DNA of 64,000 bases from Agromyces sp. Leaf222 (lineage in GTDB: Bacteria; Actinomycetota; Actinomycetes; Actinomycetales; Microbacteriaceae). The notes beneath the pieces are model-generated. The model searched no databases. It was not told the DNA's origin and was given only the letters and a program-made list of their open reading frames with translations. Made by a program: the position numbers and the translations under genes. The stretch lies in assembly GCF_001421565.1 (NCBI RefSeq), contig NZ_LMKQ01000001.1, forward strand, positions 616,954 to 680,953, read 5' to 3'. The number at the start of each line of letters is the position of its first letter. Within the stretch, counting starts at the first letter, position 1. Below, piece after piece: positions 19,366 through 27,172 of this stretch.

Positions 19366-19401
19366 TGCCCGTCGGGGCATCCGCGCATGCGCGGAAGGGT
19401 G
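19366..19401. promoter_or_regulatory. CIS-locus palindrome, tandem copies (unit 1)
   Basis: TGCCCGTCGGGGCA (19366-19379) is followed by TGCGCGGAAGGGTG (19388-19401), starts 22 bp apart. The first matches the locus consensus TGCCCGWTCGGGCA at 12 of 14 bases. It lies about 80 bases upstream of GTG 19462, the first gene of the secreted-protein/DUF4255/ATPase unit. Confidence 0.55.
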
Positions 19402-19461
19402 CCCGCCGTCGGATGCCGCTCGGCGCCGCTGCCTCGAATGTTGGAAGGTCGGAGGAGGACC

Positions 19462-22400
19462 GTGACGAGCCGAAGCCGGATCGCCTGGGCGAGTGTCGCC
19501 ATGACGCTCTCCGTGCTCCTCGGCGTCTCGGCGGTGGGCACATCACCGATCGCTGCGGCTGCGCCGGACCGGGCCGCCGTGATCGCGGCAGGCGCGGAGC
19601 CGGCGGTCTCGCCGCCAGCACTGGCGGTGCCGGCTCTCGCGATGCCGAACGTCGCGGTGCCGCCCGCAACCCGGCCCGCTGCCGGAACCAGCGCCCCTCA
19701 AGCACCCCACGAGGTTCCGGCCGCGCTGCCCACCGAGGAGTTCCCGGGCGGGACGAGCGACGGGGTGACGATCGAGGACCCCGACAACGGCGTCGGGTTC
19801 GACCTCGCGATCACGGCGACGCCGGCCACGGTCCAGCAGGGCGGACCCGTGGATGTGGCATTCACGGTGACGAACCACGATGTGCCGCTGCCCGAAGTCG
19901 GTGCGGTGCTGCTCGTCGCGCTGTCGTGGAACACCAGCCAGTTCCGATCGGTGACCGATTCCGCGACCGGCGACACCTGGGCGAACCGGACCACGACCGG
20001 GAACTACCGATACGACACAGTCCCGCGCAACTCGGGTGCGGTGTGCGTGCTCGGCGGCATGGCGCCTGGGGTCGCCGACGGGTGCTCTGCGCAGTTCCGA
20101 CACCTCGGTGGGCGCCCCGCGGCGATCAGCCAGTTCACGGTGGAGGTGGTGTCGTGGGGCAGGGCGCTCTCCGGCTCGACGGTGGATGACCTCGAACCCA
20201 TCGCGATCGATCCGAACCTGCACGCGCTCGCGAGCGCCCCGGTGGAGTCCGACCCGGTCTTCGACCTCACCGTGCAGAACTACGACCACCTCTCACTCGC
20301 GGCGGTCGGCGACGACGAGCCCGTGCTCGGCAGGTTCGCCGTCTTCAGCAACGAACTCGCCCTGCGCCCCTTCGACGATGCAGAACTCGTCGTCAGGCTC
20401 TCGTGGCCGCAGGGCATGGTGCTCGAAGACCCGCCGCCGACCGGCTGCATCGCGGTCGGAACGTCTGCACTCGACTGCACGATCGACGATGCGAACCTGC
20501 TGCCCGGCCTCCCGGACGAGCCGGTCGACTACGACGACCTCTACCCGCGGGTGCTGCGCGAGTGGGACCTGCACTTCACGCCGCCGGCGTCGCAGGCCGA
20601 ACGCGAACGGCTCGACGCGTTCGCCATCTCGTTCGTGAGCGGGTGGACGTACATCGAGCCGATCATCAGCCTCACGTCGTGGGCGAACCGATCGCACGGC
20701 GCTTCGGGCGTGGGGCTCGCTCCGACGTCGCGAATGGCTCCGACGTCGCGAATGGCCCCGGCCTCGCGCGAGACCCGGGTGGTCCCTGCCGCGAGTCCTC
20801 CTCCGTCGGGAGGGGTCGCCATGACGCCCGCCTGGGCGAGCTCCGGAAGCACGCCGTACGCGCTCCTCGACCGGGTCTTCACGACGACGACCGAGGCAGA
20901 TGCCGAGTTCCTCTCGTCGGGCGGTGGCGACGAGGTGGCCGTGGTGTTCACCGTCACGCACCATCCCGACGTCACGACGGTGCTGCCGGCGTCGCAGGTC
21001 TCGGTGCGGCTGGACTGGCCGGACTTCGTGGATCCCCTCGACGTCCCGGACGGCTGCACCTCGTACCTCGACCACGTGTGCATGATCGAGGGCCTCGACG
21101 AGCCCGGCGCGACGGCCGAGATCACCATGGAGTTCGAGGTGCGCGCCAGCCCGCCGGCGTTCGGCCGGTTCAGGATCAGCGCCGAGTCCGTCGTCATCGT
21201 CGAGTCGAACTCCGACGGCGACATCGAGCACGTGTACCCCGACCGCTGGGTCGAGTCGAGTTCCGACCGGCTGACCCTCGACGACGCACTCGTGACCCTC
21301 GACGTCGTCCTCAGCGAGGACTACGTCTGGGAGGACGGTCCGATGCTGGCGGCGAGGGTCATCCCGACTCGCGCCGAGCGGGACGACGGCGATGGCGGCG
21401 ACCTCTGGGACCGGCTCATCGTCGGGATCGCCATCACGTGGCCCGAGTACCTCGACCTCGTCAGCACGCCGTCGGGCTGCACGTTGCAGACCGACGGGAT
21501 GGTCTGCGAGGTCGAGTTGGACGAACCGGGCATCCCTCCGAGCATGGGCGTCCTGCTCGCCTTCACCGTGGGTCCCGGCGTGACCGACGGCGAGGTCACG
21601 GCCGAGGGCGCCTACCTCCAGGAGTTCGACGGCGAGGAGACCGACGACCTGCCCGTGGAATGGGTCGTTCCCGACGACGAGCCCGTGGCGGGCGTCGCCC
21701 CGTTCATCCCGCTCGACGTCGAGGTCGAGCGCGACCTCGTCTGGGAGGGCGGCGACGACGTCGGCGCGACGATCACCGCGACCCGCAACCCGTTCGTCAC
21801 GGGCAGCAGGCGCGAACCCTTCGGCGTGCTCGTCGTCGAGGTCGCGATCACCTGGCCGGCCTTCCTGCATCCGACGGCCCCGCCGACGGGCTGCGAGTCG
21901 TGGGACGGCACGATCTGCGCGATCCTGCTGCCGAAGCCGGGGGCGGTCGTCGAGATCGGACTCGAGTTCTCCGTCGGGGGCGCGCCTCCGGGGGCGGTCG
22001 TCACCGGGGCCGTGCGCGCGGAGGCCGTGCGCCTCATCGCGCAGGACGCTGACGGCGCACAGGACCTGCCGACCGAGTGGGTCACCCCCGACGAGGACGC
22101 CGTGACCCGCATCAGGGCGGCGATCGGCCTCGACCTGACCCTCGATCGCGATCCGGGCTACACGGGCGGCAAGCAGCTCGTCGTCACGACGAAGATATCC
22201 CGCGAGAAGGCGGGGCCCGACCTTCCGGGGCTGGAGATCACGCTCGACTTCGAGTGGGCGGGGTACCTCACGCGCACCGCCCAGACGGGGTGCGCGACCT
22301 TCGCCGGGTCGACGTGCACCGTGACGGGACTCGATGAGCCAGGGGCATCCGCCGTGGTGACCGTGACCTTCTCGATGCCGCCGCCGACGCTGCCGGCCAC

Positions 22401-22887
22401 GCAGGAGGTGGCTCCCCGCACGAACGACATCGTGGTCGACGGGGTGGGTCTGTCGTTCGTGCCGCCCCCGCCGCCGGTGCCCGGTCCCGCCCCGGAGCCC
22501 GAGCCGGTCGACGGCACCCTGCCGCCCTCGTGGATCGGCCAGGACCGCGAGCCGTTCACCGTGCTGCAGCCGCACCTCCTCATCGCACAACCCGTGGCGG
22601 CGCCGGGCGATGTGATCGCGGCGTACGGCAAGTACCTGCCGCCGAACGCGGACATCACGCTGCGGTGGGAGGGGCTCGCGACGATGTCGGCCATGCAGTG
22701 GCCGAACCCGGACAACCCGACCCAGACCCGCTGGTCGCTCGTGATCCTGCGCTGGCAGTTCGCGGGTGCCCGCACGCTCATCATGCACAGCGAAGACGGC
22801 CAGTTCGCCGACATCCCGTCGAGCAACCAGTTGCTCGTGGTGCCGCGTTCGGCGAGGGGCCCGGACATCGTGGGGAGAGGCGGATGA
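19462..22887 (+). CDS. secreted multi-domain Ig-like repeat protein coupled to CIS genes
   Basis: An 1141-residue protein. GTG 19462 has GGAGGAGG just upstream and starts a signal peptide (VTSRSRIAWASVAMTLSVLL, cleavage near AAAAPDRA). About six repeats of 130-150 residues begin near 114, 268, 467, 610, 750 and 888. Most hold a W-x-P-x-GC..C pair followed by L-x-EPG, like DUF11-type beta sandwiches with one disulphide. A last TIG-like domain starts near 1038 (VAAPGDVIAAYGKYLPPNAD). No sorting signal or C-terminal span is seen. Its TGA overlaps the ATG of the DUF4255 gene, so an exported protein is coupled to a cytosolic machine. Function unknown. Confidence 0.75.
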   Translation: MTSRSRIAWASVAMTLSVLLGVSAVGTSPIAAAAPDRAAVIAAGAEPAVSPPALAVPALAMPNVAVPPATRPAAGTSAPQAPHEVPAALPTEEFPGGTSDGVTIEDPDNGVGFDLAITATPATVQQGGPVDVAFTVTNHDVPLPEVGAVLLVALSWNTSQFRSVTDSATGDTWANRTTTGNYRYDTVPRNSGAVCVLGGMAPGVADGCSAQFRHLGGRPAAISQFTVEVVSWGRALSGSTVDDLEPIAIDPNLHALASAPVESDPVFDLTVQNYDHLSLAAVGDDEPVLGRFAVFSNELALRPFDDAELVVRLSWPQGMVLEDPPPTGCIAVGTSALDCTIDDANLLPGLPDEPVDYDDLYPRVLREWDLHFTPPASQAERERLDAFAISFVSGWTYIEPIISLTSWANRSHGASGVGLAPTSRMAPTSRMAPASRETRVVPAASPPPSGGVAMTPAWASSGSTPYALLDRVFTTTTEADAEFLSSGGGDEVAVVFTVTHHPDVTTVLPASQVSVRLDWPDFVDPLDVPDGCTSYLDHVCMIEGLDEPGATAEITMEFEVRASPPAFGRFRISAESVVIVESNSDGDIEHVYPDRWVESSSDRLTLDDALVTLDVVLSEDYVWEDGPMLAARVIPTRAERDDGDGGDLWDRLIVGIAITWPEYLDLVSTPSGCTLQTDGMVCEVELDEPGIPPSMGVLLAFTVGPGVTDGEVTAEGAYLQEFDGEETDDLPVEWVVPDDEPVAGVAPFIPLDVEVERDLVWEGGDDVGATITATRNPFVTGSRREPFGVLVVEVAITWPAFLHPTAPPTGCESWDGTICAILLPKPGAVVEIGLEFSVGGAPPGAVVTGAVRAEAVRLIAQDADGAQDLPTEWVTPDEDAVTRIRAAIGLDLTLDRDPGYTGGKQLVVTTKISREKAGPDLPGLEITLDFEWAGYLTRTAQTGCATFAGSTCTVTGLDEPGASAVVTVTFSMPPPTLPATQEVAPRTNDIVVDGVGLSFVPPPPPVPGPAPEPEPVDGTLPPSWIGQDREPFTVLQPHLLIAQPVAAPGDVIAAYGKYLPPNADITLRWEGLATMSAMQWPNPDNPTQTRWSLVILRWQFAGARTLIMHSEDGQFADIPSSNQLLVVPRSARGPDIVGRGG

Positions 22888-23504
22888 TCGGCGAGATCGA
22901 CGAGGCGCTCCGGTCGCTCGTGAAGGCGTCGGACGGCATCGCCGCCGACATCGACATCGCGCTCGACGCCCCCACGAAGGACTGGGCGGCGAGGCGCAAT
23001 GCGCCGACGGTCGACCTGTTCCTCTACGACATCCGCGAGGACGTGCGCCGGCGCGAGTTCGGCTTCATCGAGTCGCGCGACGAGCGCGGCGTCGTCGTCT
23101 CGCGTGCCCCCGCGCCGCGCTACTTCAAGCTGTCGTACCTCGTGACCGCGTGGACGCAGCGGCCCGATGACGAGCACCGGCTGCTCGACGCGCTGCTGCG
23201 CTGCTTCCTGCGCTTCGACGCGATCCCGGACGGGTTCGTCGTCGACACCCTCGCCGAGACCGGGCTGCCGTGCTCGATCACGATCGCGCAGCCGCCGCCC
23301 GAGGACCGCGCGTTCGCCGACGTGTGGTCGTCGCTCGGCGGCGAGTTGAAGCCGTCGCTCGACGTCGTGGTGACCGCACCGCTCAGTCGCGCCATCGCGT
23401 ACCACGTGGGCCCGCCGGTCACGGCCGGCGTCGGCGCCAGTTTCGAGGCCATGGGATTCGGGAGTGAAGATGCCAGGTTCGAGCCGGCCTCCGACGAGGA
23501 CTGA
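22884..23504 (+). CDS. DUF4255 / Pvc16-type tail terminator protein
   Basis: A 206-residue protein, ATG 22884 overlapping the upstream stop (ATGA). The opening MIGEIDEALRSLVK and PTVDLFLYDIRED, and the RYFKLSYLVTAWTQ segment near residue 75, match the DUF4255 family (Afp16/Pvc16 N-terminal domain). In CIS particles the family ends tube and sheath polymerisation at the distal end. The gene is followed at once by the AAA ATPase, the same order as in Afp/PVC loci (16 next to 15). Length is normal for short actinobacterial versions. Confidence 0.87.
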   Translation: MIGEIDEALRSLVKASDGIAADIDIALDAPTKDWAARRNAPTVDLFLYDIREDVRRREFGFIESRDERGVVVSRAPAPRYFKLSYLVTAWTQRPDDEHRLLDALLRCFLRFDAIPDGFVVDTLAETGLPCSITIAQPPPEDRAFADVWSSLGGELKPSLDVVVTAPLSRAIAYHVGPPVTAGVGASFEAMGFGSEDARFEPASDED

Positions 23505-23505
23505 C

Positions 23506-25557
23506 ATGGGGCAGGACCCGGGCCTCGCGCACCTGCTCGGGCGTCTCGGCGCGATCGAGGACCGCATCCGCCGCCTCGTCGCCGCGCGCCGGGCGGTCGA
23601 TCCCCAGCCCGACGACCCGTTCCGCGGCCTGTACCTCAGCGACGAGCTCATCGACCGCATGCTCGAGGGGGCGCCTGGGGTGCCGGACTGGTCGGATGCC
23701 TCGGCTCGCCTCGCGGCGTGCGAGCAGGCCGCCGACATGGCCGAGGCCGCCGGCCACCCGGTGCGGCTGCGGCGGCTCGCCGACGAGTTCGGCCTCGCGC
23801 CGATCGACGTCGACCTGCTCGTGATCGCGCTCGCCGCGGACCTGGACCCCCGGTTCGAGCGCTTCTTCGGCTACCTCAACGACGACGTCGGGCGTCGGCG
23901 CCCGTCGGTCACCGTCGCGCTCGAGCTCTGCGGGGTGCCGCTGACGAACGCCGCCGACCGCGCGCGCCTGCTGACCGGGCCGCTCGTGACGGGCGGGCTC
24001 GTCATCGTCGAGGACGAGGATCGGCCGCTCCCCGGACGCGCGGTGCGGGTTCCGGACCGCGTCGTCGGGCACCTGCTCGGCGACGACACCCCCGACCGGT
24101 CGCTCGACGGCGTGCTCGTGGACGCCGAGGAGATCGAGTGGGGCGACGACCGCCGTCTGCGCAATGCGCTGGCGGGCGGCATCCGACTCATGTACCTGCG
24201 CGAGACCGCGACCGGCTCGGGCGAGGCGATCGCCCGACGCGCCCTGCGTGCGAGCGGCCTCGGCACGGTGCAGGTCGACCTGCCGAGACTCGGTCGTGAA
24301 GCGGATGCCGCGGGCCTGGCGCGTCTCGCGGTGCGCGAGGCCCGGCTCACGGGGCGCGGCGTCGTCGTGTCGCCGGTGACGCTCGAGACCGAGCCGGCGC
24401 TCATCGAGGTGCTCGCGGACTCGCCGCGCCCGACCGTGCTCGTCGGCGAGCCGACCTGGGATCCGGGGTGGTTCCGCGAACTGCCCGCGATGGACGACGT
24501 CGAGGCCTCGACGACCGAGGAGCGCACCGCGCTCTGGACGCAGGCGCTCGGGAAGGCCGCCGAGGGGCTCGATGTCGCCGCCGCGACCGCGCAGTTCCGG
24601 CTGCGCCCGGAGCAGGTGCTCCGAGCATCGGCCACCGCTCGCACCCAGGCCTCGCTCTCGGTGACGGGGGAGGTGACGACGGCGGATCTCGCCACGGGCG
24701 CCAGGGCCGAGAACGCGTCGGCACTCGACCGGCTCGCCCGCAGGGTGACGCCGCGGGTCGGCTGGGTCGACCTCGTGCTGCCGCCGATCACGCTGGATGC
24801 GCTGCAGGAGATCGAGGTGCGGGCCCGGCATCGGGAGCAGGTGCTCGGCGACTGGGGCATGCGGCCGGGCGGCGGGCGCGGGCACGGCGTGGTCGGGCTG
24901 TTCGCGGGCGACTCCGGCACCGGCAAGACGATGTCGGCCGAGGTCGTGGCCGGCGAGCTCGGGCTCGACCTCTACGTCATCGACCTGTCGTCGGTGGTCG
25001 ACAAGTACATCGGCGAGACCGAGAAGAACCTCGAGCGCATCTTCGTCGCGGCCGCCGGCACGAACGCGGTGCTGCTCTTCGACGAGGCCGATGCGGTGTT
25101 CGGCAAGCGCAGCGACGTGAAGGACTCGCACGACCGCTACGCGAACGTCGAGAGCGCCTACCTGCTGCAGCGCATGGAGACCTTCGACGGCCTCGCGATC
25201 CTCGCGACGAACCTGCGCGCGAACATCGACGAGGCGTTCACGCGCCGGCTCGACGTGATCGTCGACTTCCCGATGCCGGATGCCGCGCACCGCACCCGCC
25301 TGTGGGATCGCAGCCTCGGGTCACGGCTGCGGCGCGGCGACGACCTCGACCTCGTGTTCCTCGGCGACGCATTCGAGCTCGCGGGCGGCGGGATCCGGTC
25401 GGCCGCGGTCACCGCCGCCTACCTCGCGGCCGGCGATGACGGCATCGTGCGCATGCGGCACCTCGTGATCGCCGTGCACCGCGAGTACCGCAAGCTCGGC
25501 CGGCTCGTGGTGGAGCGCGAGTTCGGCCCGTACTGGCCGGTCGTCGCGGGGCGGTGA
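23506..25557 (+). CDS. AAA+ ATPase of the contractile injection system (Pvc15-like)
   Basis: A 683-residue protein. ATG 23506 follows the DUF4255 stop by one base and has GAGGA upstream; GTG 23464 and ATG 23470 are longer alternatives. The N-terminal half is a helical and winged region typical of eCIS ATPases (LADEFGLAPIDVDLLVIALA). The AAA core from about 440 has Walker A GDSGTGKT near 468, Walker B LLFDEADA near 524, sensor LATNLRANIDEAFTRR and paired arginines. Family members are proposed to assist assembly or cargo loading. All catalytic motifs are intact. Confidence 0.92.
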   Translation: MGQDPGLAHLLGRLGAIEDRIRRLVAARRAVDPQPDDPFRGLYLSDELIDRMLEGAPGVPDWSDASARLAACEQAADMAEAAGHPVRLRRLADEFGLAPIDVDLLVIALAADLDPRFERFFGYLNDDVGRRRPSVTVALELCGVPLTNAADRARLLTGPLVTGGLVIVEDEDRPLPGRAVRVPDRVVGHLLGDDTPDRSLDGVLVDAEEIEWGDDRRLRNALAGGIRLMYLRETATGSGEAIARRALRASGLGTVQVDLPRLGREADAAGLARLAVREARLTGRGVVVSPVTLETEPALIEVLADSPRPTVLVGEPTWDPGWFRELPAMDDVEASTTEERTALWTQALGKAAEGLDVAAATAQFRLRPEQVLRASATARTQASLSVTGEVTTADLATGARAENASALDRLARRVTPRVGWVDLVLPPITLDALQEIEVRARHREQVLGDWGMRPGGGRGHGVVGLFAGDSGTGKTMSAEVVAGELGLDLYVIDLSSVVDKYIGETEKNLERIFVAAAGTNAVLLFDEADAVFGKRSDVKDSHDRYANVESAYLLQRMETFDGLAILATNLRANIDEAFTRRLDVIVDFPMPDAAHRTRLWDRSLGSRLRRGDDLDLVFLGDAFELAGGGIRSAAVTAAYLAAGDDGIVRMRHLVIAVHREYRKLGRLVVEREFGPYWPVVAGR

Positions 25558-25645
25558 CGTGATGCCGGATGCCGGTGGCGGGCGCAGCGGGCGTGGCGGG
25601 CGCAGTGGGCGTGGCGCCTACGACGCGCGATCGAGTCGCAGGCGA

Positions 25646-25659
25646 TGCCCGATCGGGCA
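25646..25659. promoter_or_regulatory. CIS-locus palindrome (unit 2)
   Basis: TGCCCGATCGGGCA is a perfect 14-bp palindrome 62 bases upstream of ATG 25722. A weaker copy, CGCGCGATCGAGTC, starts 22 bp before it at 25624. Confidence 0.6.
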
Positions 25660-25721
25660 GATTCCGTGCCGCGCGGCCCGCATGGCGGTGGAATGGAATC
25701 GGGCGACCATGGAGGTGCACC

Positions 25722-26396
25722 ATGCACGCACACGACTACGACGGCATTGACCTCGACGTCGGGCGAAGGGCGGCCGAGTCCGCGCGTGAATCCGACGTGA
25801 AGACGGCGGGGCTCGCCGAGCGACGACCCGACGTGCTCGGACCGGCCGGCATCATGCGGCTGCAGCGCGAGGCCGGCAACGGGGCGGTCAGCGAACTCGT
25901 CGAGGAGCAGCGCTCGCCGGTGCTCGACGTCGTCGGGTCGTCGGGCGCGCCGCTCGAACCCGGCCTGCGCACCGACATGGAGTCGCGCCTCGGCGCAGAT
26001 TTCGGCGACGTCAGGGTGCACACGGATGCCGCGGCGCACGACTCCGCGAAGTCGGTCGGCGCGAACGCCTACACGGTCGGCAGCAACGTCGTGTTCCAGC
26101 GCGACGCCTACGACCCCGGATCGACGGCCGGCCAGACGACCCTCGCCCACGAGCTCACCCACGTCGTGCAGCAGCGCTCCGGCCCGGTGGAGGGCACCCC
26201 GAGCGCCGGCGGCGTGAGCGTCAGCGACCCAGGCGACCGGTTCGAGCGCGCCGCGTCGGAGAACGCCGCTCGCGTGATGAGCGAGCCGGCACCCGTGCAG
26301 CGTCACGCCGAGGGTGAAGAGGAGGAAGCGCCCGTGCAGGGCAGCTTCGTGCAGCGCGAGGAGGCGGCCGAGGAGGAGGAAGAGGCGGCCGGCTGA
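25722..26396 (+). CDS. DUF4157 (eCIS core domain) protein with HELTH motif
   Basis: A 224-residue protein; ATG 25722 has GGAGGTG 5 bases upstream. After an acidic start comes MRLQREAGNGAVSELV (residues 45-60), the motif shared with two other proteins of the locus. The DUF4157 domain (about 78-165) follows, with FGDVRVHTD, ANAYTVGSNVVF and the metalloprotease-like AHELTHVVQQ (His near 143). The tail is strongly acidic and contains VQR twice. DUF4157 is so tied to eCIS loci that Pfam renamed it eCIS_core. With no toxin domain attached it may be a stand-alone protease-type cargo or a carrier. Catalysis is unproven. Confidence 0.88.
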   Translation: MHAHDYDGIDLDVGRRAAESARESDVKTAGLAERRPDVLGPAGIMRLQREAGNGAVSELVEEQRSPVLDVVGSSGAPLEPGLRTDMESRLGADFGDVRVHTDAAAHDSAKSVGANAYTVGSNVVFQRDAYDPGSTAGQTTLAHELTHVVQQRSGPVEGTPSAGGVSVSDPGDRFERAASENAARVMSEPAPVQRHAEGEEEEAPVQGSFVQREEAAEEEEEAAG

Positions 26397-26410
26397 ACGC
26401 CGGCCGAACC

Positions 26411-27172
26411 TCAGCCGAGCGCGCCCTTCGGCACGACCTGCACCCGTGCGCCCACGGTGAACGGCTGGTCGCCGACGGCGGCCCACGGCCCCGCCAGGAT
26501 GATCGAGCCCGACGCGGTGGCGTGCGCGCCGTCGCCGCTCCCGGGGAACGGCAGCGAGCAGGTCGCGCGACGACCGGGCGGCAGCTCGGCGACCGCCCTG
26601 ATGCCGTCGCGCAGGGCGCCGTCGGCGTCGATGAGCCCGAGCGTCGGCGGGGCGAAGGCGACGTCGTCACCCGACTCCGACGTCACCGCCAGGCGTTCGG
26701 CCTCGAGGAACAGCGACGTCGACTCGGTGCCGAGCGAGGCGAACGTGAACCCGAGCATGGCGCCCATGCCGGGCACGTCGACGACGTGCACCTCGAGCTG
26801 CACCGCGGCGACGGGGGTCGCCAGCGCGCGGGCGATGAGCGGGTCGACGGCGGCGTCCAGGCCCTCGTCCACCGCGGTCCCGTGCGAGACGATCGCGCTC
26901 CGGCCTTCGAGGTCGATCGACCAGCCGACGTCGCCGCCCTCGCCGTCGTGCCGCGCGGCCAGCGTGCGACGCGCGGCGTCGACCGCGGCATCCGCCTCAC
27001 CGCTCGAGCAGCTCGTGCGGAACGTGCCAACCGTGTCACCGGGGCCGCCATCCGCCCCTGGGCGTCGCAGCACAGAGACCCAGCACGAGACATCCGTCAC
27101 CGCGAACGCGAGGTCGCTCTCGGGCCCCCGGACCCGGGCCACCACCCGCGGCGGCCCCTCGACCACGCTCAC
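26411..27172 (-). CDS. uncharacterised partner of the metzincin-like cargo gene
   Basis: A 253-residue protein with GTG start 27172, whose GTGA overlaps the stop of the upstream metalloprotease-like gene by 4 bases. I recognise no family. Sequence is mostly beta-prone and acidic, with no signal peptide, no membrane span and two cysteines in the N-terminal third. A DcrB/PsbP-like fold is conceivable from the alternating pattern but cannot be claimed. Strict coupling to one putative cargo suggests a chaperone, loading adaptor or neutraliser for that protein. It converges with the DUF4157 gene, 14 bases apart. Confidence 0.7.
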   Translation of the reverse strand: MSVVEGPPRVVARVRGPESDLAFAVTDVSCWVSVLRRPGADGGPGDTVGTFRTSCSSGEADAAVDAARRTLAARHDGEGGDVGWSIDLEGRSAIVSHGTAVDEGLDAAVDPLIARALATPVAAVQLEVHVVDVPGMGAMLGFTFASLGTESTSLFLEAERLAVTSESGDDVAFAPPTLGLIDADGALRDGIRAVAELPPGRRATCSLPFPGSGDGAHATASGSIILAGPWAAVGDQPFTVGARVQVVPKGALG

